A DNA stretch of 64,000 nucleotides from Paenibacillus pectinilyticus (GCF_001700435.1 NZ_LYPC01000022.1:124001-188000); one strand, 5' to 3'; counted from the stretch's first letter, positions 26,891-36,127 are shown. Numbers and translations: made by a program. Notes: generated from the sequence alone by a model not told the origin.

Positions 26891-28243
26891 ATGAAGCGGG
26901 AGCATGTAATCAAGCCGATTTTGGATCACCCTTATCCCACTATTCAATACGGGAAAGGTGTTTATTTATACGATGATCAAGGCAAAGCCTATATAGACGG
27001 TTGTTCAGGAGCAGTTACTGCCGGAATTGGGCACGGCGTGCAAGAGATCGTTGATGCCATGATGGAGCAGGCGAGCAAAGTATCTTTTGTCTATCGCTCA
27101 CAGTTTACGAGCGAACCCGCAGAACAACTGGCGAAGAAACTGAGTGATTTGGCACCTGGTAACGATTACTGGACATTTTTCGTGAACAGCGGTTCTGAGG
27201 CCACCGAAACGGCGATGAAGATGGCAATTCAGTACTGGCAAGAGAGGGGACGCCCGGGTAAAAACAAGGTGATCTCCCGGCGAATGAGCTATCACGGGAT
27301 CACGATGGGTGCCCTCTCGATGTCAGGTCATGTTCTGCGAAGAAGACGGTTTATTCCCCTCTTAGCGGATCTGCCTGTTGTCGCTCCACCTTATTGTTAC
27401 CGTTGTCCTTTGGGTAAAACGTCTCCAAGCTGTCAGATGGCATGCGCGGATGATTTGAATACGGCTATCAAGCGAATCGGTGCAGAGCATATCGCTGCTT
27501 TTATTGCGGAACCCATTATTGGTGCTGCAGGCGGGGCGATTGTGCCACCGGCAGGTTATTACAAGAAGATCAAGGAGATCTGCGAGCAGCATGACATTTT
27601 ATTTATCGCCGATGAAGTTATGACAGGGATTGCGCGTACAGGAGCTATGTTCGGTATGGAGCACTACGGTGTTGAACCGGATCTAATCGCACTGGGCAAA
27701 GGGATGAGCGCGGGCTACACGCCAATGGCAGCTACGATGGCCAAAGATCACGTTATGGAGCCCATTTTACAGGGATCCAAAAGTATTATGTCTGGCCACA
27801 CGTACAGCGCGAATCCGCAATCGGCGGCCATTTCACTAGCCGTTCTCGCCTATATAGAGAAGCATCAATTAGTCGAGGCCGCAGAGATTAAAGGGACCAT
27901 CTTGCTTAACCGATTGAGACAAATGGCTGATGGAATCGCGATAATCGGCGATGTACGGGGGCAAGGACTGCTTATCGCATTAGAATTTGTAGCGGATCGG
28001 ACCGAGAAGCGTATGTTTGCAGCAAATATCGGTGTCACCTCGCGCATGATCGAGAAAGCCTTTCACAAGGGACTTCTCGTGTATCCGGCAGGAGGCGCGG
28101 TCGATGGAGAAGGGGATGCGATTATTGTCGCGCCACCTTTGGTCATTACCGAGGAAGAAATCGACCAACTGGTCAGGATTTTGGCCGAATCCATTCGAGA
28201 AGTCATGGCAGAGGTTATCCCATCTGAAATGGAGGAGATCTGA
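26891..28243 (+). CDS. yodT: class-III aminotransferase (YodT-like, beta-amino acid transaminase)
   Basis: A 450-residue PLP enzyme expected to remove the 3-amino group of N6-acetyl-beta-lysine to give 3-keto-6-acetamidohexanoate. The fold-type I pattern is complete: NSGSEATETAMKMA (phosphate-binding Ser-Glu), SYHGITMGALS, IADEVMTGIARTG (PLP-ring Asp), and the Schiff-base Lys270 in LGKGMSAGY. A Cys cluster CYRCPLGKTSPSCQMAC at about 171-187 is an unusual insert for the class and recalls YodT homologues. Its stop overlaps the next start (TGATG). The role follows from the cluster. Confidence 0.85.
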   Translation: MKREHVIKPILDHPYPTIQYGKGVYLYDDQGKAYIDGCSGAVTAGIGHGVQEIVDAMMEQASKVSFVYRSQFTSEPAEQLAKKLSDLAPGNDYWTFFVNSGSEATETAMKMAIQYWQERGRPGKNKVISRRMSYHGITMGALSMSGHVLRRRRFIPLLADLPVVAPPYCYRCPLGKTSPSCQMACADDLNTAIKRIGAEHIAAFIAEPIIGAAGGAIVPPAGYYKKIKEICEQHDILFIADEVMTGIARTGAMFGMEHYGVEPDLIALGKGMSAGYTPMAATMAKDHVMEPILQGSKSIMSGHTYSANPQSAAISLAVLAYIEKHQLVEAAEIKGTILLNRLRQMADGIAIIGDVRGQGLLIALEFVADRTEKRMFAANIGVTSRMIEKAFHKGLLVYPAGGAVDGEGDAIIVAPPLVITEEEIDQLVRILAESIREVMAEVIPSEMEEI

Positions 28244-28971
28244 TGGTGCCAAGTGAACGTTCTCAGGATGTCGTTGGCGGTAAAATAAGAACGTTAGAGG
28301 AAGCTCTTCTGCCTATTACAGATGGCTGCACGTTGATGTACGGCGGTTTTGGGGGCATTGGCACACCGCCAACATTAATCGAGGGGATTTTGCAAAAAGG
28401 GGTAACCGGCCTAACGCTTATTGGCAATGATACGGGATTTCCGGATATCGGCATTGGGCGCTTAGTTACAGCAGGACGCGCGAAGAAGGTCATCGCCTCC
28501 CATATCGGCTCTAATCCTAACGCTGGTCAAATGATGGAAGAGGGAACGATGGAGGTCGTCTTTTATCCGCAAGGAACGCTGTGTGAGAAAATCCGGGCAG
28601 GCGGCGTTGGCCTTGGCGGAATCCTCGTGGACGTAGGCGTCGGAACGATCATGGCTCAGGGAAAAGAAATGGTTACCCTCGCTGGGCAAACCTATCTCGT
28701 GGAGCCGGCTTTAACGGCAGACGTGGCCATTATTCATGCGAGCAAAGCGGATCCCTACGGGAACCTTGTTTATGATAAAAGCGGCAGAAATCTCAATCCC
28801 TTGGTCGCCATGGCTGGTAAACTCACGATAGCCGAAGTAGACGAGATCGTCCCACTCGGTTCGTTAGACCCCGAAAGTGTTGTCACACCGGGTATTTTCG
28901 TGGATATGGTTATTTTGAGCAGAGGGGTGAATTGGAAATGGGTATGGGAAAAGAAACCCGCGACCGAATAG
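28243..28971 (+). CDS. yodS: 3-oxoacid CoA-transferase-family subunit A (YodS/AtoD-like)
   Basis: A 242-residue alpha subunit of a class I CoA-transferase. The signature GCTLMYGGFGGIGTPPTLIEGILQ near residues 28-50 matches the family's G-G-F-G-x-x-G-x-P. ATG 28243 overlaps the upstream stop by 1 nt. In the proposed beta-lysine route these homologues act on 3-keto-6-acetamidohexanoate with acetyl-CoA, yielding acetoacetyl-CoA and 4-acetamidobutyrate rather than a plain CoA transfer. That role is known from Bacillus homologues and inferred here. Confidence 0.85.
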   Translation: MVPSERSQDVVGGKIRTLEEALLPITDGCTLMYGGFGGIGTPPTLIEGILQKGVTGLTLIGNDTGFPDIGIGRLVTAGRAKKVIASHIGSNPNAGQMMEEGTMEVVFYPQGTLCEKIRAGGVGLGGILVDVGVGTIMAQGKEMVTLAGQTYLVEPALTADVAIIHASKADPYGNLVYDKSGRNLNPLVAMAGKLTIAEVDEIVPLGSLDPESVVTPGIFVDMVILSRGVNWKWVWEKKPATE

Positions 28972-29600
28972 CGCGAAGGGCTGCTCAAGAACTAAAGAAC
29001 GGCATGGCTGTTAATCTAGGCATAGGTATCCCGACTAAAGTGGCTGATTTTGTGCCTGAAGGCGTTCAAGTCGTTTTTCATGCGGAAAATGGTATTTTGG
29101 GTGCCGGTGGTGCCCCGCATGCAGGGGATGAAGATGCTTTTCTCTGCAATGCTGGCGGCTATCCTATCAGAATTGGAGCGGGTGCATCTTACTGTGATAG
29201 CGCAATAGCTTTTGCTATGATTCGCAGAGGCTGTATCGATATCACGATACTCGGTGCGTTGGAGGTCAGCGAGCGTGGGGACTTGGCGAATTGGATCGTA
29301 CCTGGGAAGCGGGTGGCAGGGATCGGAGGGGCGATGGAGCTTGCGCAAAAAGCCAAAAAAGTCATCGTTCTAATGAACCATGTGAACCGGCAAGGGGAAT
29401 CCAAGGTCAAAAAGTCGTGTGATCTGCCGCTAACGGCTCTCGCCTGTGTGAAGTTAATTATTACGGAAATGGCCGTCATGGAGGTTACGGAGCAAGGGCT
29501 GCTTTTAAAAGAAATTATGCTGCCATATACCATAGAGGATGTTGTTCGTCATACGGAAGCCACGTTAATTATTCCTGATCAACTCGTTTTCATTCCATAA
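28938..29600 (+). CDS. yodR: 3-oxoacid CoA-transferase-family subunit B (YodR/AtoA-like)
   Basis: A 220-residue beta subunit partner of the preceding gene, overlapping it by 34 nt. The class I beta-subunit signature is present: NGMAVNLGIGIPTKVADFVP followed by HAENGILGAGG, where the Glu of the S/A-E-N-G motif is the catalytic residue of the family. ATG 28938 is chosen because AGAGGGGTG lies 8 nt before it. TTG 28932 is the alternative. The pair forms a heteromeric enzyme. Confidence 0.85.
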   Translation: MGMGKETRDRIARRAAQELKNGMAVNLGIGIPTKVADFVPEGVQVVFHAENGILGAGGAPHAGDEDAFLCNAGGYPIRIGAGASYCDSAIAFAMIRRGCIDITILGALEVSERGDLANWIVPGKRVAGIGGAMELAQKAKKVIVLMNHVNRQGESKVKKSCDLPLTALACVKLIITEMAVMEVTEQGLLLKEIMLPYTIEDVVRHTEATLIIPDQLVFIP

Positions 29601-29645
29601 ATGAGTCTTCTACGTCGTCTTCTTAACCTGAAGGAGGGATTTCCT

Positions 29646-30935
29646 TTGACGCCTAGGAACGCTGACTTGATAAAGCAAATTCATGATTGGATAAGTCTTC
29701 ATCGGGATGAAGGCATAGCATTTCTACAGGAATTAGTCCGGATACCGAGTATACAAGGAAATGAGACAGAGGTGCAGCTCCTTGTTGCGGATAAATTGCG
29801 GTCGTTAGCGCTCGATGTTGATATGTGGGAGCCGGATGGCGAGATGTTGGTGACCCATCCTTATTTCTGTTCCCCCCGTAATCGGTTCACAGGAAGCCCG
29901 AATGTCGTTGGTTTCTTGAAAGGGTCTGGCGGCGGGCGTTCTATTATACTTAACGGTCATATCGACGTCGTGCCTGAAGGAAATCGAGAGATGTGGGGGG
30001 ATGATCCCTATAGCGGCCATGTGGTAGATGGAAAGCTGTACGGACGCGGAGCGACGGATATGAAAGGCGGCAACGTCTCACTTTTACTTGCTTTGGAAGC
30101 TATTCAGCGCTTGGGCTTGAAGTTAAAGGGCGATGTCATCTTCGAGAGTGTCATTGAAGAAGAAAGCGGTGGAGCGGGAACTTTGGCTGCTATTGTCAAA
30201 GGCTATAGAGCTGATGCTGCACTCATTCCAGAGCCCACGAATATGCGTATTTTTCCGAAACAACAAGGCTCTATGTGGTTTCGAATCGAGGTCAAAGGCC
30301 GCTCCGCGCATGGCGGTACGAGGTATGAAGGCGTTAGTGCGATTGAGAAAAGCATGACTGTCATTCAACATATTCGGGAGCTTGAGGAGCTAAGGAATGC
30401 GCGGGTAACTGATCCGTTGTACGCGAATAACCCGATTCCAATCCCCATTAATATCGGTGTTATTCAAGGCGGGAATTGGCCTTCTTCTGTTGCCGATACC
30501 GTGAACTTGGAGGGACGAATGGGTGTTGCCCCGGAGGAGAAGCTTGAAGAGGCCAAGGCGGAAATGAGCCGTTGGATGGCAGGGCTCCGTGATAAAGATC
30601 CATGGTTTGAAGCACATCCCCCGGGTGTGACATGGTTTGGCGCCCAATGGGTGCCTGGATGTGTCGATCCGGAGCATGCGTTGATGCAGGTGCTTATACA
30701 GCAGTATCGGGAGGTTAAGCAGGTAGAACCCGTCATTGAAGCATCCCCTTGGGGGACCGACGGCGGTTTACTCACAGTGGTCGGCGAAACGCCTTGTATC
30801 ATTTTCGGCCCAGGCATCACTGGCGTGGCCCATTACCCGAATGAACATATTGAAATAGAACGTGTGTTCGAGGTGGCGGAAATCATCACTTTAACCGTGA
30901 TTCATTGGTGTGAATTGGATGAAACGGAGGCATAG
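29646..30935 (+). CDS. yodQ: M20-family deacylase (YodQ/ArgE/DapE-like)
   Basis: A 429-residue dinuclear-zinc amidohydrolase of peptidase family M20. Metal ligands are visible: His105 in LNGHIDVVP, Asp in GRGATDMKGG, the EE pair in ESVIEEESGGAGT, and the distal His near GVAHYPNEHIEIE. In the pathway it would remove the acetyl group from 4-acetamidobutyrate to release GABA. AAGGAGGGA at 29631-29639 selects TTG 29646 over the ATG at 29601 that abuts the upstream stop codon. Confidence 0.85.
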   Translation: MTPRNADLIKQIHDWISLHRDEGIAFLQELVRIPSIQGNETEVQLLVADKLRSLALDVDMWEPDGEMLVTHPYFCSPRNRFTGSPNVVGFLKGSGGGRSIILNGHIDVVPEGNREMWGDDPYSGHVVDGKLYGRGATDMKGGNVSLLLALEAIQRLGLKLKGDVIFESVIEEESGGAGTLAAIVKGYRADAALIPEPTNMRIFPKQQGSMWFRIEVKGRSAHGGTRYEGVSAIEKSMTVIQHIRELEELRNARVTDPLYANNPIPIPINIGVIQGGNWPSSVADTVNLEGRMGVAPEEKLEEAKAEMSRWMAGLRDKDPWFEAHPPGVTWFGAQWVPGCVDPEHALMQVLIQQYREVKQVEPVIEASPWGTDGGLLTVVGETPCIIFGPGITGVAHYPNEHIEIERVFEVAEIITLTVIHWCELDETEA

Positions 30936-30937
30936 AG

Positions 30938-32308
30938 ATGGATCAGAAACCGAAGCGGACGACGTTTATAGAGATGAAGACGGCGATACCTGGTCCTCGA
31001 GCTCAGGAATTGCTAGCGAGGCGCATGGCCAGTATACCTAGAGGCCCCTTCAACACGGTTTCTACCTTTGCAGCAAAAGGAGAAGGCGCACTGCTTACCG
31101 ATGTTGACGGGAATACGTTTATTGATTTGGCCGGAGCGATCGGCTCCTTAAATGTTGGCCATTGCCCGCCTAAAGTGGTGGAAGCGTTGAAAGACCAGTT
31201 AGAGCACTACCTGCATCCCTGCTTCCATGTCATGATGTATGAGCCCTATGTAGCCCTAGCGGAGAAGCTTAATGCGATTACGCCAGGGGACCATGCGAAG
31301 AAAACGTTCTTCTTGAATAGCGGTGCTGAAGCTGTGGAGAATGCGGTGAAAATTGCACGTAAATGTACAGGACGACGTGCTGTGATTTCGTTCGAGCGTG
31401 GTTTTCACGGCAGAACCTACATGGCGATGTCTTTGACGAGCAAGGTAAAGCCGTATAAGCATGGCTTCGGCCCTTTTGCACCGGATACGTACCGAATGCC
31501 CTACCCTTACTATTATCGTGTGCCTGCTGGCATGTCGCAGGATGAGGTTGATGAGCAGTTATTGCAGAAGTTTGAGGATTTTTTCGTAACGGAAGTTCCA
31601 GGTGAGGACGTTGCGGCAATCATCATGGAACCCGTTCAAGGGGAAGGGGGATTTGTAATCCCTTCTGTCAAGTATGTGCAAGGCGTCAAAGCCATCTGTG
31701 AGAAATACGGCATCTTATTCATTGCTGATGAGGTGCAGACTGGATTCGGCCGAACAGGGAAAATTTTTGCGATGGAACACTTCGGCGTTGTCCCGGACTT
31801 GATGACGATGTCCAAATCGATTGCCGCGGGGTTACCAATTAGCGCTGTGACAGGACGGGCGGAGATCATGGATGCACCCGGTGTCGGCGAGATCGGCGGA
31901 ACCTACGGCGGCAGCCCGTTAGGCTGTGTCGCTGCCCTGCAAGTCATTGAGATGCTAGAGCAAGAGCGTTTGGCTGAGAGAGCGGTACAGATTGGAGCAG
32001 CGATCCGTGAGCGATTCCGCAACTTGCAACAGGAGATGGACTGCATCGGCGACGTGCGGACATTAGGCGCAATGAGCGCAATTGAGATTGTAAAAGACCC
32101 ATTGACGAAGAAACCTGACAAAGATTTGACGACTCGCATCTTGCAGGAGGCACATCAGCAAGGCGTTATCGTTATGAGTGCTGGGATATATAGCAATGTG
32201 ATACGTATTTTGAGTCCGCTGGTCATTACGGATGAGCAGCTTACGGAGGGCTTAGATGTTCTGGAGCAAGCATTCAAGAGATGCTGCGACGCGAATAAGC
32301 CATCCTAA
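30938..32308 (+). CDS. gabT: 4-aminobutyrate aminotransferase (GabT-like)
   Basis: A 456-residue class-III PLP aminotransferase, distinct from the upstream one. It has FLNSGAEAVENAVKIAR, FERGFHGRTYMAMSLT, the PLP-ring motif IADEVQTGFGRTG, and Schiff-base Lys293 in MSKSIAAGLPISAV, all close to GabT. It lacks the Cys cluster of the YodT-like enzyme. It would convert GABA to succinate semialdehyde. GGAGGC precedes the ATG 2 nt after the deacylase gene. Bacillus kam loci end before this step, so its inclusion extends the operon's route. Confidence 0.87.
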   Translation: MDQKPKRTTFIEMKTAIPGPRAQELLARRMASIPRGPFNTVSTFAAKGEGALLTDVDGNTFIDLAGAIGSLNVGHCPPKVVEALKDQLEHYLHPCFHVMMYEPYVALAEKLNAITPGDHAKKTFFLNSGAEAVENAVKIARKCTGRRAVISFERGFHGRTYMAMSLTSKVKPYKHGFGPFAPDTYRMPYPYYYRVPAGMSQDEVDEQLLQKFEDFFVTEVPGEDVAAIIMEPVQGEGGFVIPSVKYVQGVKAICEKYGILFIADEVQTGFGRTGKIFAMEHFGVVPDLMTMSKSIAAGLPISAVTGRAEIMDAPGVGEIGGTYGGSPLGCVAALQVIEMLEQERLAERAVQIGAAIRERFRNLQQEMDCIGDVRTLGAMSAIEIVKDPLTKKPDKDLTTRILQEAHQQGVIVMSAGIYSNVIRILSPLVITDEQLTEGLDVLEQAFKRCCDANKPS

Positions 32309-32331
32309 ACATATCCGAAAGGGGGGTCAAC

Positions 32332-33750
32332 ATGAAAAAGCAGCTATTCATCGATGGGGTTTGGGTAGAAGCGGGACAATATCGTCCGTTGTTCTCACCG
32401 TACAGCGGTGAACAGATCGCTGAAGTCGCTTATGCTAATGCGGCCGAAGTGGAGCTTGCCATCACAGCAGCTGACAAAGCTAGACCACGAATGGCTGAGA
32501 TGGCTGCACATGAGCGGGCGACGATTCTAGAGAAGTTAGCTTCATTGATTCGTGAGAAAAAAGAAGAATGCGCGCAATTGATCGCGCTTGAGGCCGCTAA
32601 GCCAATTTCAACGGCTAGAATCGAGGTAGAGCGAACGATCGCAACCTACAAGTTTGCCGCGGAGGAAGCGAAGCGGATCCAGGGTGAAACGATCCCTATG
32701 GATGCAGCGCAAGGCGGTGAGGGCCGCATCGCGTACACGATTCATCAACCCTTGGGTGTCGTAGCGGCCATCACGCCATTCAACTTTCCGATGAATCTGG
32801 TTGCGCACAAGGTAGGTCCAGCTCTCGCCGCAGGCAACACCATCGTGTTGAAACCAGCTGGCCAAACGCCTTTATCCTCCTTGTTTTTAGCGGAGCTTTT
32901 GGAGCAGGCAGGTCTTCCGGCAGGAGCACTTAACGTAGTTACAGGAAGTGGAAGTGTTATTGGAGACATCTTGGTGCAGGATCGAAGAGTGAAAGGCGTG
33001 ACTTTCACGGGAAGTCCGGAGGTTGGTATCGCAATACGCAATAAGGCAGGTTTGAAAAAAGTAATCTTAGAACTAGGCTCAAACTCCGCACTCATTGTAG
33101 ATCAGGGGGTGGATGTTGATGCGATGATCGCTAGGGCGGTCACAGGCGCCTTCTCCTATGCCGGTCAGGTTTGCATTTCCCTGCAGCGTATTTATGTGCA
33201 TGAGCAGTTGTATGATGAATTTGTCCGTAAATTCGTAGAGCAGACCGAGAAGCTACGGGTAGGTCATCCTATGGAATCACAGACGGATGTATCGGCTTTA
33301 ATCGGGGCTCGCGATGCAGAGCGTGCTTTGCAATGGATCGAGGAAGCAGAGAAGCTGGGTGCCATCATAGCCACAGGCAATCGTAGAGAAGGAAATATCG
33401 TACATCCAACCGTTCTGCTTCACGTGGCTGCCTCAGCCAGTGTATCCTGTCAAGAAGTGTTTGCTCCTATTGTGATGATTAACAAGGTTTCGTCGATGGA
33501 GGAAGCCATTCAAATGGTGAATGACTCCAAATATGGCCTTCAAGCCGGCATATATACGGAAAATATCCGCACAGCGCTAGCTGCTGCTGAAGCCCTAGAA
33601 GTGGGTGGCGTCATGATTAACGATATCCCCACATTTCGTGTCGACCATATGCCGTATGGCGGCGTGAAGGAAAGCGGAAACGGGCGAGAGGGCGTGAAGT
33701 ACGCTATTCGTGAATTGACGGAAATGAAATTGATTTGTTTTAAAAAGTAG
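32332..33750 (+). CDS. gabD: NAD(P)-dependent aldehyde dehydrogenase (succinate-semialdehyde type)
   Basis: A 472-residue ALDH. The active site shows Glu247 in VILELGSNSALIV and nucleophile Cys281 in GQVCISLQRIYV. The Rossmann loop appears as FTGSPEVG and the substrate-positioning Asn in ITPFNFPMN. GGGGGG precedes the ATG. Its position after the GabT-like gene suggests oxidation of succinate semialdehyde to succinate, the last step of the cluster. Sequence alone does not exclude another omega-aldehyde, such as 4-acetamidobutanal. Confidence 0.83.
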   Translation: MKKQLFIDGVWVEAGQYRPLFSPYSGEQIAEVAYANAAEVELAITAADKARPRMAEMAAHERATILEKLASLIREKKEECAQLIALEAAKPISTARIEVERTIATYKFAAEEAKRIQGETIPMDAAQGGEGRIAYTIHQPLGVVAAITPFNFPMNLVAHKVGPALAAGNTIVLKPAGQTPLSSLFLAELLEQAGLPAGALNVVTGSGSVIGDILVQDRRVKGVTFTGSPEVGIAIRNKAGLKKVILELGSNSALIVDQGVDVDAMIARAVTGAFSYAGQVCISLQRIYVHEQLYDEFVRKFVEQTEKLRVGHPMESQTDVSALIGARDAERALQWIEEAEKLGAIIATGNRREGNIVHPTVLLHVAASASVSCQEVFAPIVMINKVSSMEEAIQMVNDSKYGLQAGIYTENIRTALAAAEALEVGGVMINDIPTFRVDHMPYGGVKESGNGREGVKYAIRELTEMKLICFKK

Positions 33751-33756
33751 GGGACG

Positions 33757-33975
33757 AATACGCACTCGCCGTGGGCTTATCGAACTAATTATCACGATTT
33801 TTGAAGTAATAGACACGCTATGATTGCTTATCCTTCAAGAATGCGCTCAAATTGGTACCTCATGCGACAATACGCACTCGTCGTGGCCTTATGACCTGAT
33901 TAATCGCAAGATCTGAAGCAATAAGCACATTAGGTTTCCCTATTCGGCAAGAACTTGTGCTTATTAAACGAGGCT
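33757..33975. repeat. diverged direct tandem duplication of about 112 bp
   Basis: AATACGCACTCG recurs at 33757-33768 and 33869-33880. Downstream blocks also align in order: CGTGGGCTTAT / CGTGGCCTTAT, TGAAGTAATAGACAC / TGAAGCAATAAGCAC, and CAAGAATGCGCT / CAAGAACTTGTGCT. The second unit holds the inverted repeat AATAAGCACA (33920-33929) / TGTGCTTATT (33956-33965). It is non-coding, directly after the aldehyde dehydrogenase gene, and of unknown role. Confidence 0.6.
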
Positions 33976-34019
33976 GTCTCTATAGGTCAAACAAGACTAA
34001 AAGAGATAGCTTTGTTTTT
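33972..34019 (+). terminator. candidate terminator of the lysine operon
   Basis: GGCTGTCTCT pairs with AGAGATAGCT (with G-T pairs) around a loop of about 20 nt, followed by TTGTTTTTT. It is the first plausible terminator after the aldehyde dehydrogenase gene. Confidence 0.55.
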
Positions 34020-34191
34020 TGATTTATAATCGCCAGAAACAAAGGAGCTAACTGATTTTTGGAACTGTCTCTCACTTTTAACTCAATAATAAAGTTTTCT
34101 TTATATGGTTTTCGACATCGTTCTACACAAATCGCATCGAACTCTGTGTATGATAGGTATTACAAACTATCCTTATTAGGAGAAAATGACT

Positions 34192-34317
34192 ATGCCGAAC
34201 TATTATTTTAGAGAATTATGGACACCACTTAAATGGATTGGAATACGTTTCTATCGCGATGATGATGATAACCTTTGGATTAAATTCTGGCATAGAAAAA
34301 GGCAGCTTCTAAGTTAG
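34192..34317 (+). CDS. 41-residue hypothetical protein
   Basis: A short frame MPNYYFRELWTPLKW... of 41 codons, rich in aromatic and basic residues with a DDDD run. AGGAG at 34178-34182 lies 9 nt before ATG 34192. An in-frame ATG at 34186 is too close to it. The next small gene begins 17 nt after the stop codon with its own GGAGG, and a terminator follows the pair, which supports a real two-gene unit. Function unknown. Confidence 0.55.
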   Translation: MPNYYFRELWTPLKWIGIRFYRDDDDNLWIKFWHRKRQLLS

Positions 34318-34334
34318 AACTGGAGGATTTAATT

Positions 34335-34535
34335 ATGGAGGAATTGAGTCGTTCAGTCATGAAAACGTACCATTTGCAAAAACAAATCAAACCCTACATA
34401 TCACCAAACGTGGAAAATTGGATACATGTCATAAGTTCAGATTGCCTGAGTGCACTAAAGATCGTCTGTCCAATTGGATATCGGATCGTAGAATATAATT
34501 GTAATGATACGGAAGTGGTCGTATTTTTACCTTGA
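34335..34535 (+). CDS. 66-residue hypothetical protein
   Basis: Preceded by CTGGAGGATTTAATT at good spacing. The protein begins MEELSRSVMKTYHLQK and ends with a hydrophobic strand-rich stretch (IGYRIVEYNCNDTEVVVFLP). No family is recognised. It is probably cotranscribed with the 41-codon gene before it. Confidence 0.6.
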   Translation: MEELSRSVMKTYHLQKQIKPYISPNVENWIHVISSDCLSALKIVCPIGYRIVEYNCNDTEVVVFLP

Positions 34536-34567
34536 TATCGTTTCGCAATAAAGCTGTCGACAACAAT

Positions 34568-34607
34568 AAAAAGGGCACCAGCTAGAACCAATCTAGGGGT
34601 GCCTTTT
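34568..34607. terminator. intrinsic terminator
   Basis: AAAAAGGGCACC pairs with GGTGCCTTTT, with an inner CTAG-containing stem. The A/T symmetry lets it serve both the small genes and the convergent kamA. Confidence 0.85.
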
Positions 34608-34646
34608 CGTTTATACTAAACGTGGTCTGATTTTTATAACTTCCAT

Positions 34647-36041
34647 CTACTCGACAGTCAGTTCCGATGAACTCACTTTCTTCTCCTTATGCTGCGCCTT
34701 CATTAATTTGTCCTTCATCTCATCCCGCATGGGCCGTTTATCCTTCAACGACATGTGTTCCGGTGTTTCCTGGTACGTTTTCCTTCTGCCGATCCGCCGC
34801 AAATTTTCTGGCACTAAGCTGAATTTTTCATCTTTCATCAGCGCAATAATGCCGTTGCTTTCCGGCTGTTTCTCGAGTCCGTAGATTTCGTTGAAATACT
34901 CATCCGCACGTCCTGGGGTATAATTTTTCGGCTCAGGATAACCCACGATCACACCTTCATAATTCCGTAGAATGACTTTATCTTGACTCTGGGAGATCAA
35001 ATAGTTCGGTTGAAGCGCAATTTTACCGCCTCCACCAGGCGCGTCAACGACGAAGGTAGGTACCGCATACCCCGAAGTGTGCCCGCGAAGGGATTCAATG
35101 ATTTCCAGACCTTTGGACACCGGTGCCCGGAAATGACCGATACCCTCCGATAAATCACATTGATAAATGTAATAGGGGCGTACCCGTATTTTCACCAGAT
35201 CATGCATGAGCTTCTTCATAATATACGTGCTGTCATTGATGCCAGCAAGAATAACGGATTGATTACCTAGAGGCACGCCTACATTCGCTAGCATTTCACA
35301 GGCTTTCTTCGCTTCTTCCGTTATTTCCAGTGGATGATTGAAGTGCGTATTTAACCAAACGGGGTGATATTTTTTGATAATTGTACACAAATGTTCAGTA
35401 ATGCGCTGTGGGAACACAACAGGAGCTCTCGTGCCAATCCGAATGATCTCGACATGGGGAATCGCCCGCAAACTTTTCAGAATATACTCCAAAATATTGT
35501 CGTTAATTAGTAACCCATCCCCGCCTGAAAGCAGAACGTCCCGCACCTCTGGTGTGTTCCGAATATAGGCAATTGCGTCATCCAGCTGCTTTTTGGGCAC
35601 GCCCATTCCCACTTGGCCGGAAAAGCGGCGACGTGTACAATATCGGCAATACATCGAGCATTGATTCGTCACCAAAAATAGCACGCGATCCGGATAACGG
35701 TGAGTTAACCCAGGGGTAGGTGAATCTTCATCTTCGAAAAGAGGATCCTCTAGATCATATTTCGTTTTCAATAACTCAGCAGAAATCGGTACAGATTGCA
35801 TCCGTATCGGGCATCGCGGGTCATCAGGATTCATCAATGAGGCGTAGTAAGGCGTAATATTTAAAGGGATTGTTTGCGTAGATATTCGAACGCCTTCTTC
35901 TTCCTCAGGGGTTAAATTCACTACTTTTTTCAGATCATCTAGAGTACGAATTGTATGTGTAAGCTGCCAGAGCCAGTCATTCCATTGTTCATCCGTTACG
36001 TGTTGCCATAACTCAACTTGCTTCCAGTCACGTCGCTCCAT
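34647..36041 (-). CDS. kamA: lysine 2,3-aminomutase (radical SAM, PLP)
   Basis: A 464-residue enzyme that converts L-lysine to L-beta-lysine using a 4Fe-4S cluster, SAM and PLP. The radical-SAM motif CSMYCRYC places Cys128, Cys132 and Cys135, essentially the positions known for clostridial KamA. The PLP lysine lies in GGGGKIALQPNY. Upstream open codons run to 36161, but GGAGGTG before the ATG at 36041 fixes the start, and the extension would run into the insertion sequence. It faces the catabolic operon instead of belonging to it and has its own sigma-54 promoter. The C-terminal Lys/Glu-rich tail is normal for Bacillus homologues. Confidence 0.95.
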   Translation of the reverse strand: MERRDWKQVELWQHVTDEQWNDWLWQLTHTIRTLDDLKKVVNLTPEEEEGVRISTQTIPLNITPYYASLMNPDDPRCPIRMQSVPISAELLKTKYDLEDPLFEDEDSPTPGLTHRYPDRVLFLVTNQCSMYCRYCTRRRFSGQVGMGVPKKQLDDAIAYIRNTPEVRDVLLSGGDGLLINDNILEYILKSLRAIPHVEIIRIGTRAPVVFPQRITEHLCTIIKKYHPVWLNTHFNHPLEITEEAKKACEMLANVGVPLGNQSVILAGINDSTYIMKKLMHDLVKIRVRPYYIYQCDLSEGIGHFRAPVSKGLEIIESLRGHTSGYAVPTFVVDAPGGGGKIALQPNYLISQSQDKVILRNYEGVIVGYPEPKNYTPGRADEYFNEIYGLEKQPESNGIIALMKDEKFSLVPENLRRIGRRKTYQETPEHMSLKDKRPMRDEMKDKLMKAQHKEKKVSSSELTVE

Positions 36042-36085
36042 CCCTGCACACCTCCAATAAGAATACCTTCTCATCAGTAATAAGA

Positions 36086-36101
36086 TGCAAAAAGGATACC
36101 A
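36086..36101 (-). promoter_or_regulatory. sigma-54 (-24/-12) promoter of kamA
   Basis: On the minus strand TGGTATCCTTTTTGCA fits TGGCAC-N5-TTGCA with one change in the -24 block (C to T). GG (36099-36100) and GC (36087-36088) are exactly 10 bases apart. It lies about 45 nt before the kamA start, and the insertion sequence ends 36 bp further upstream. Confidence 0.78.
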
Positions 36102-36127
36102 ACATTCACCAAAACAAATGTCAACGC

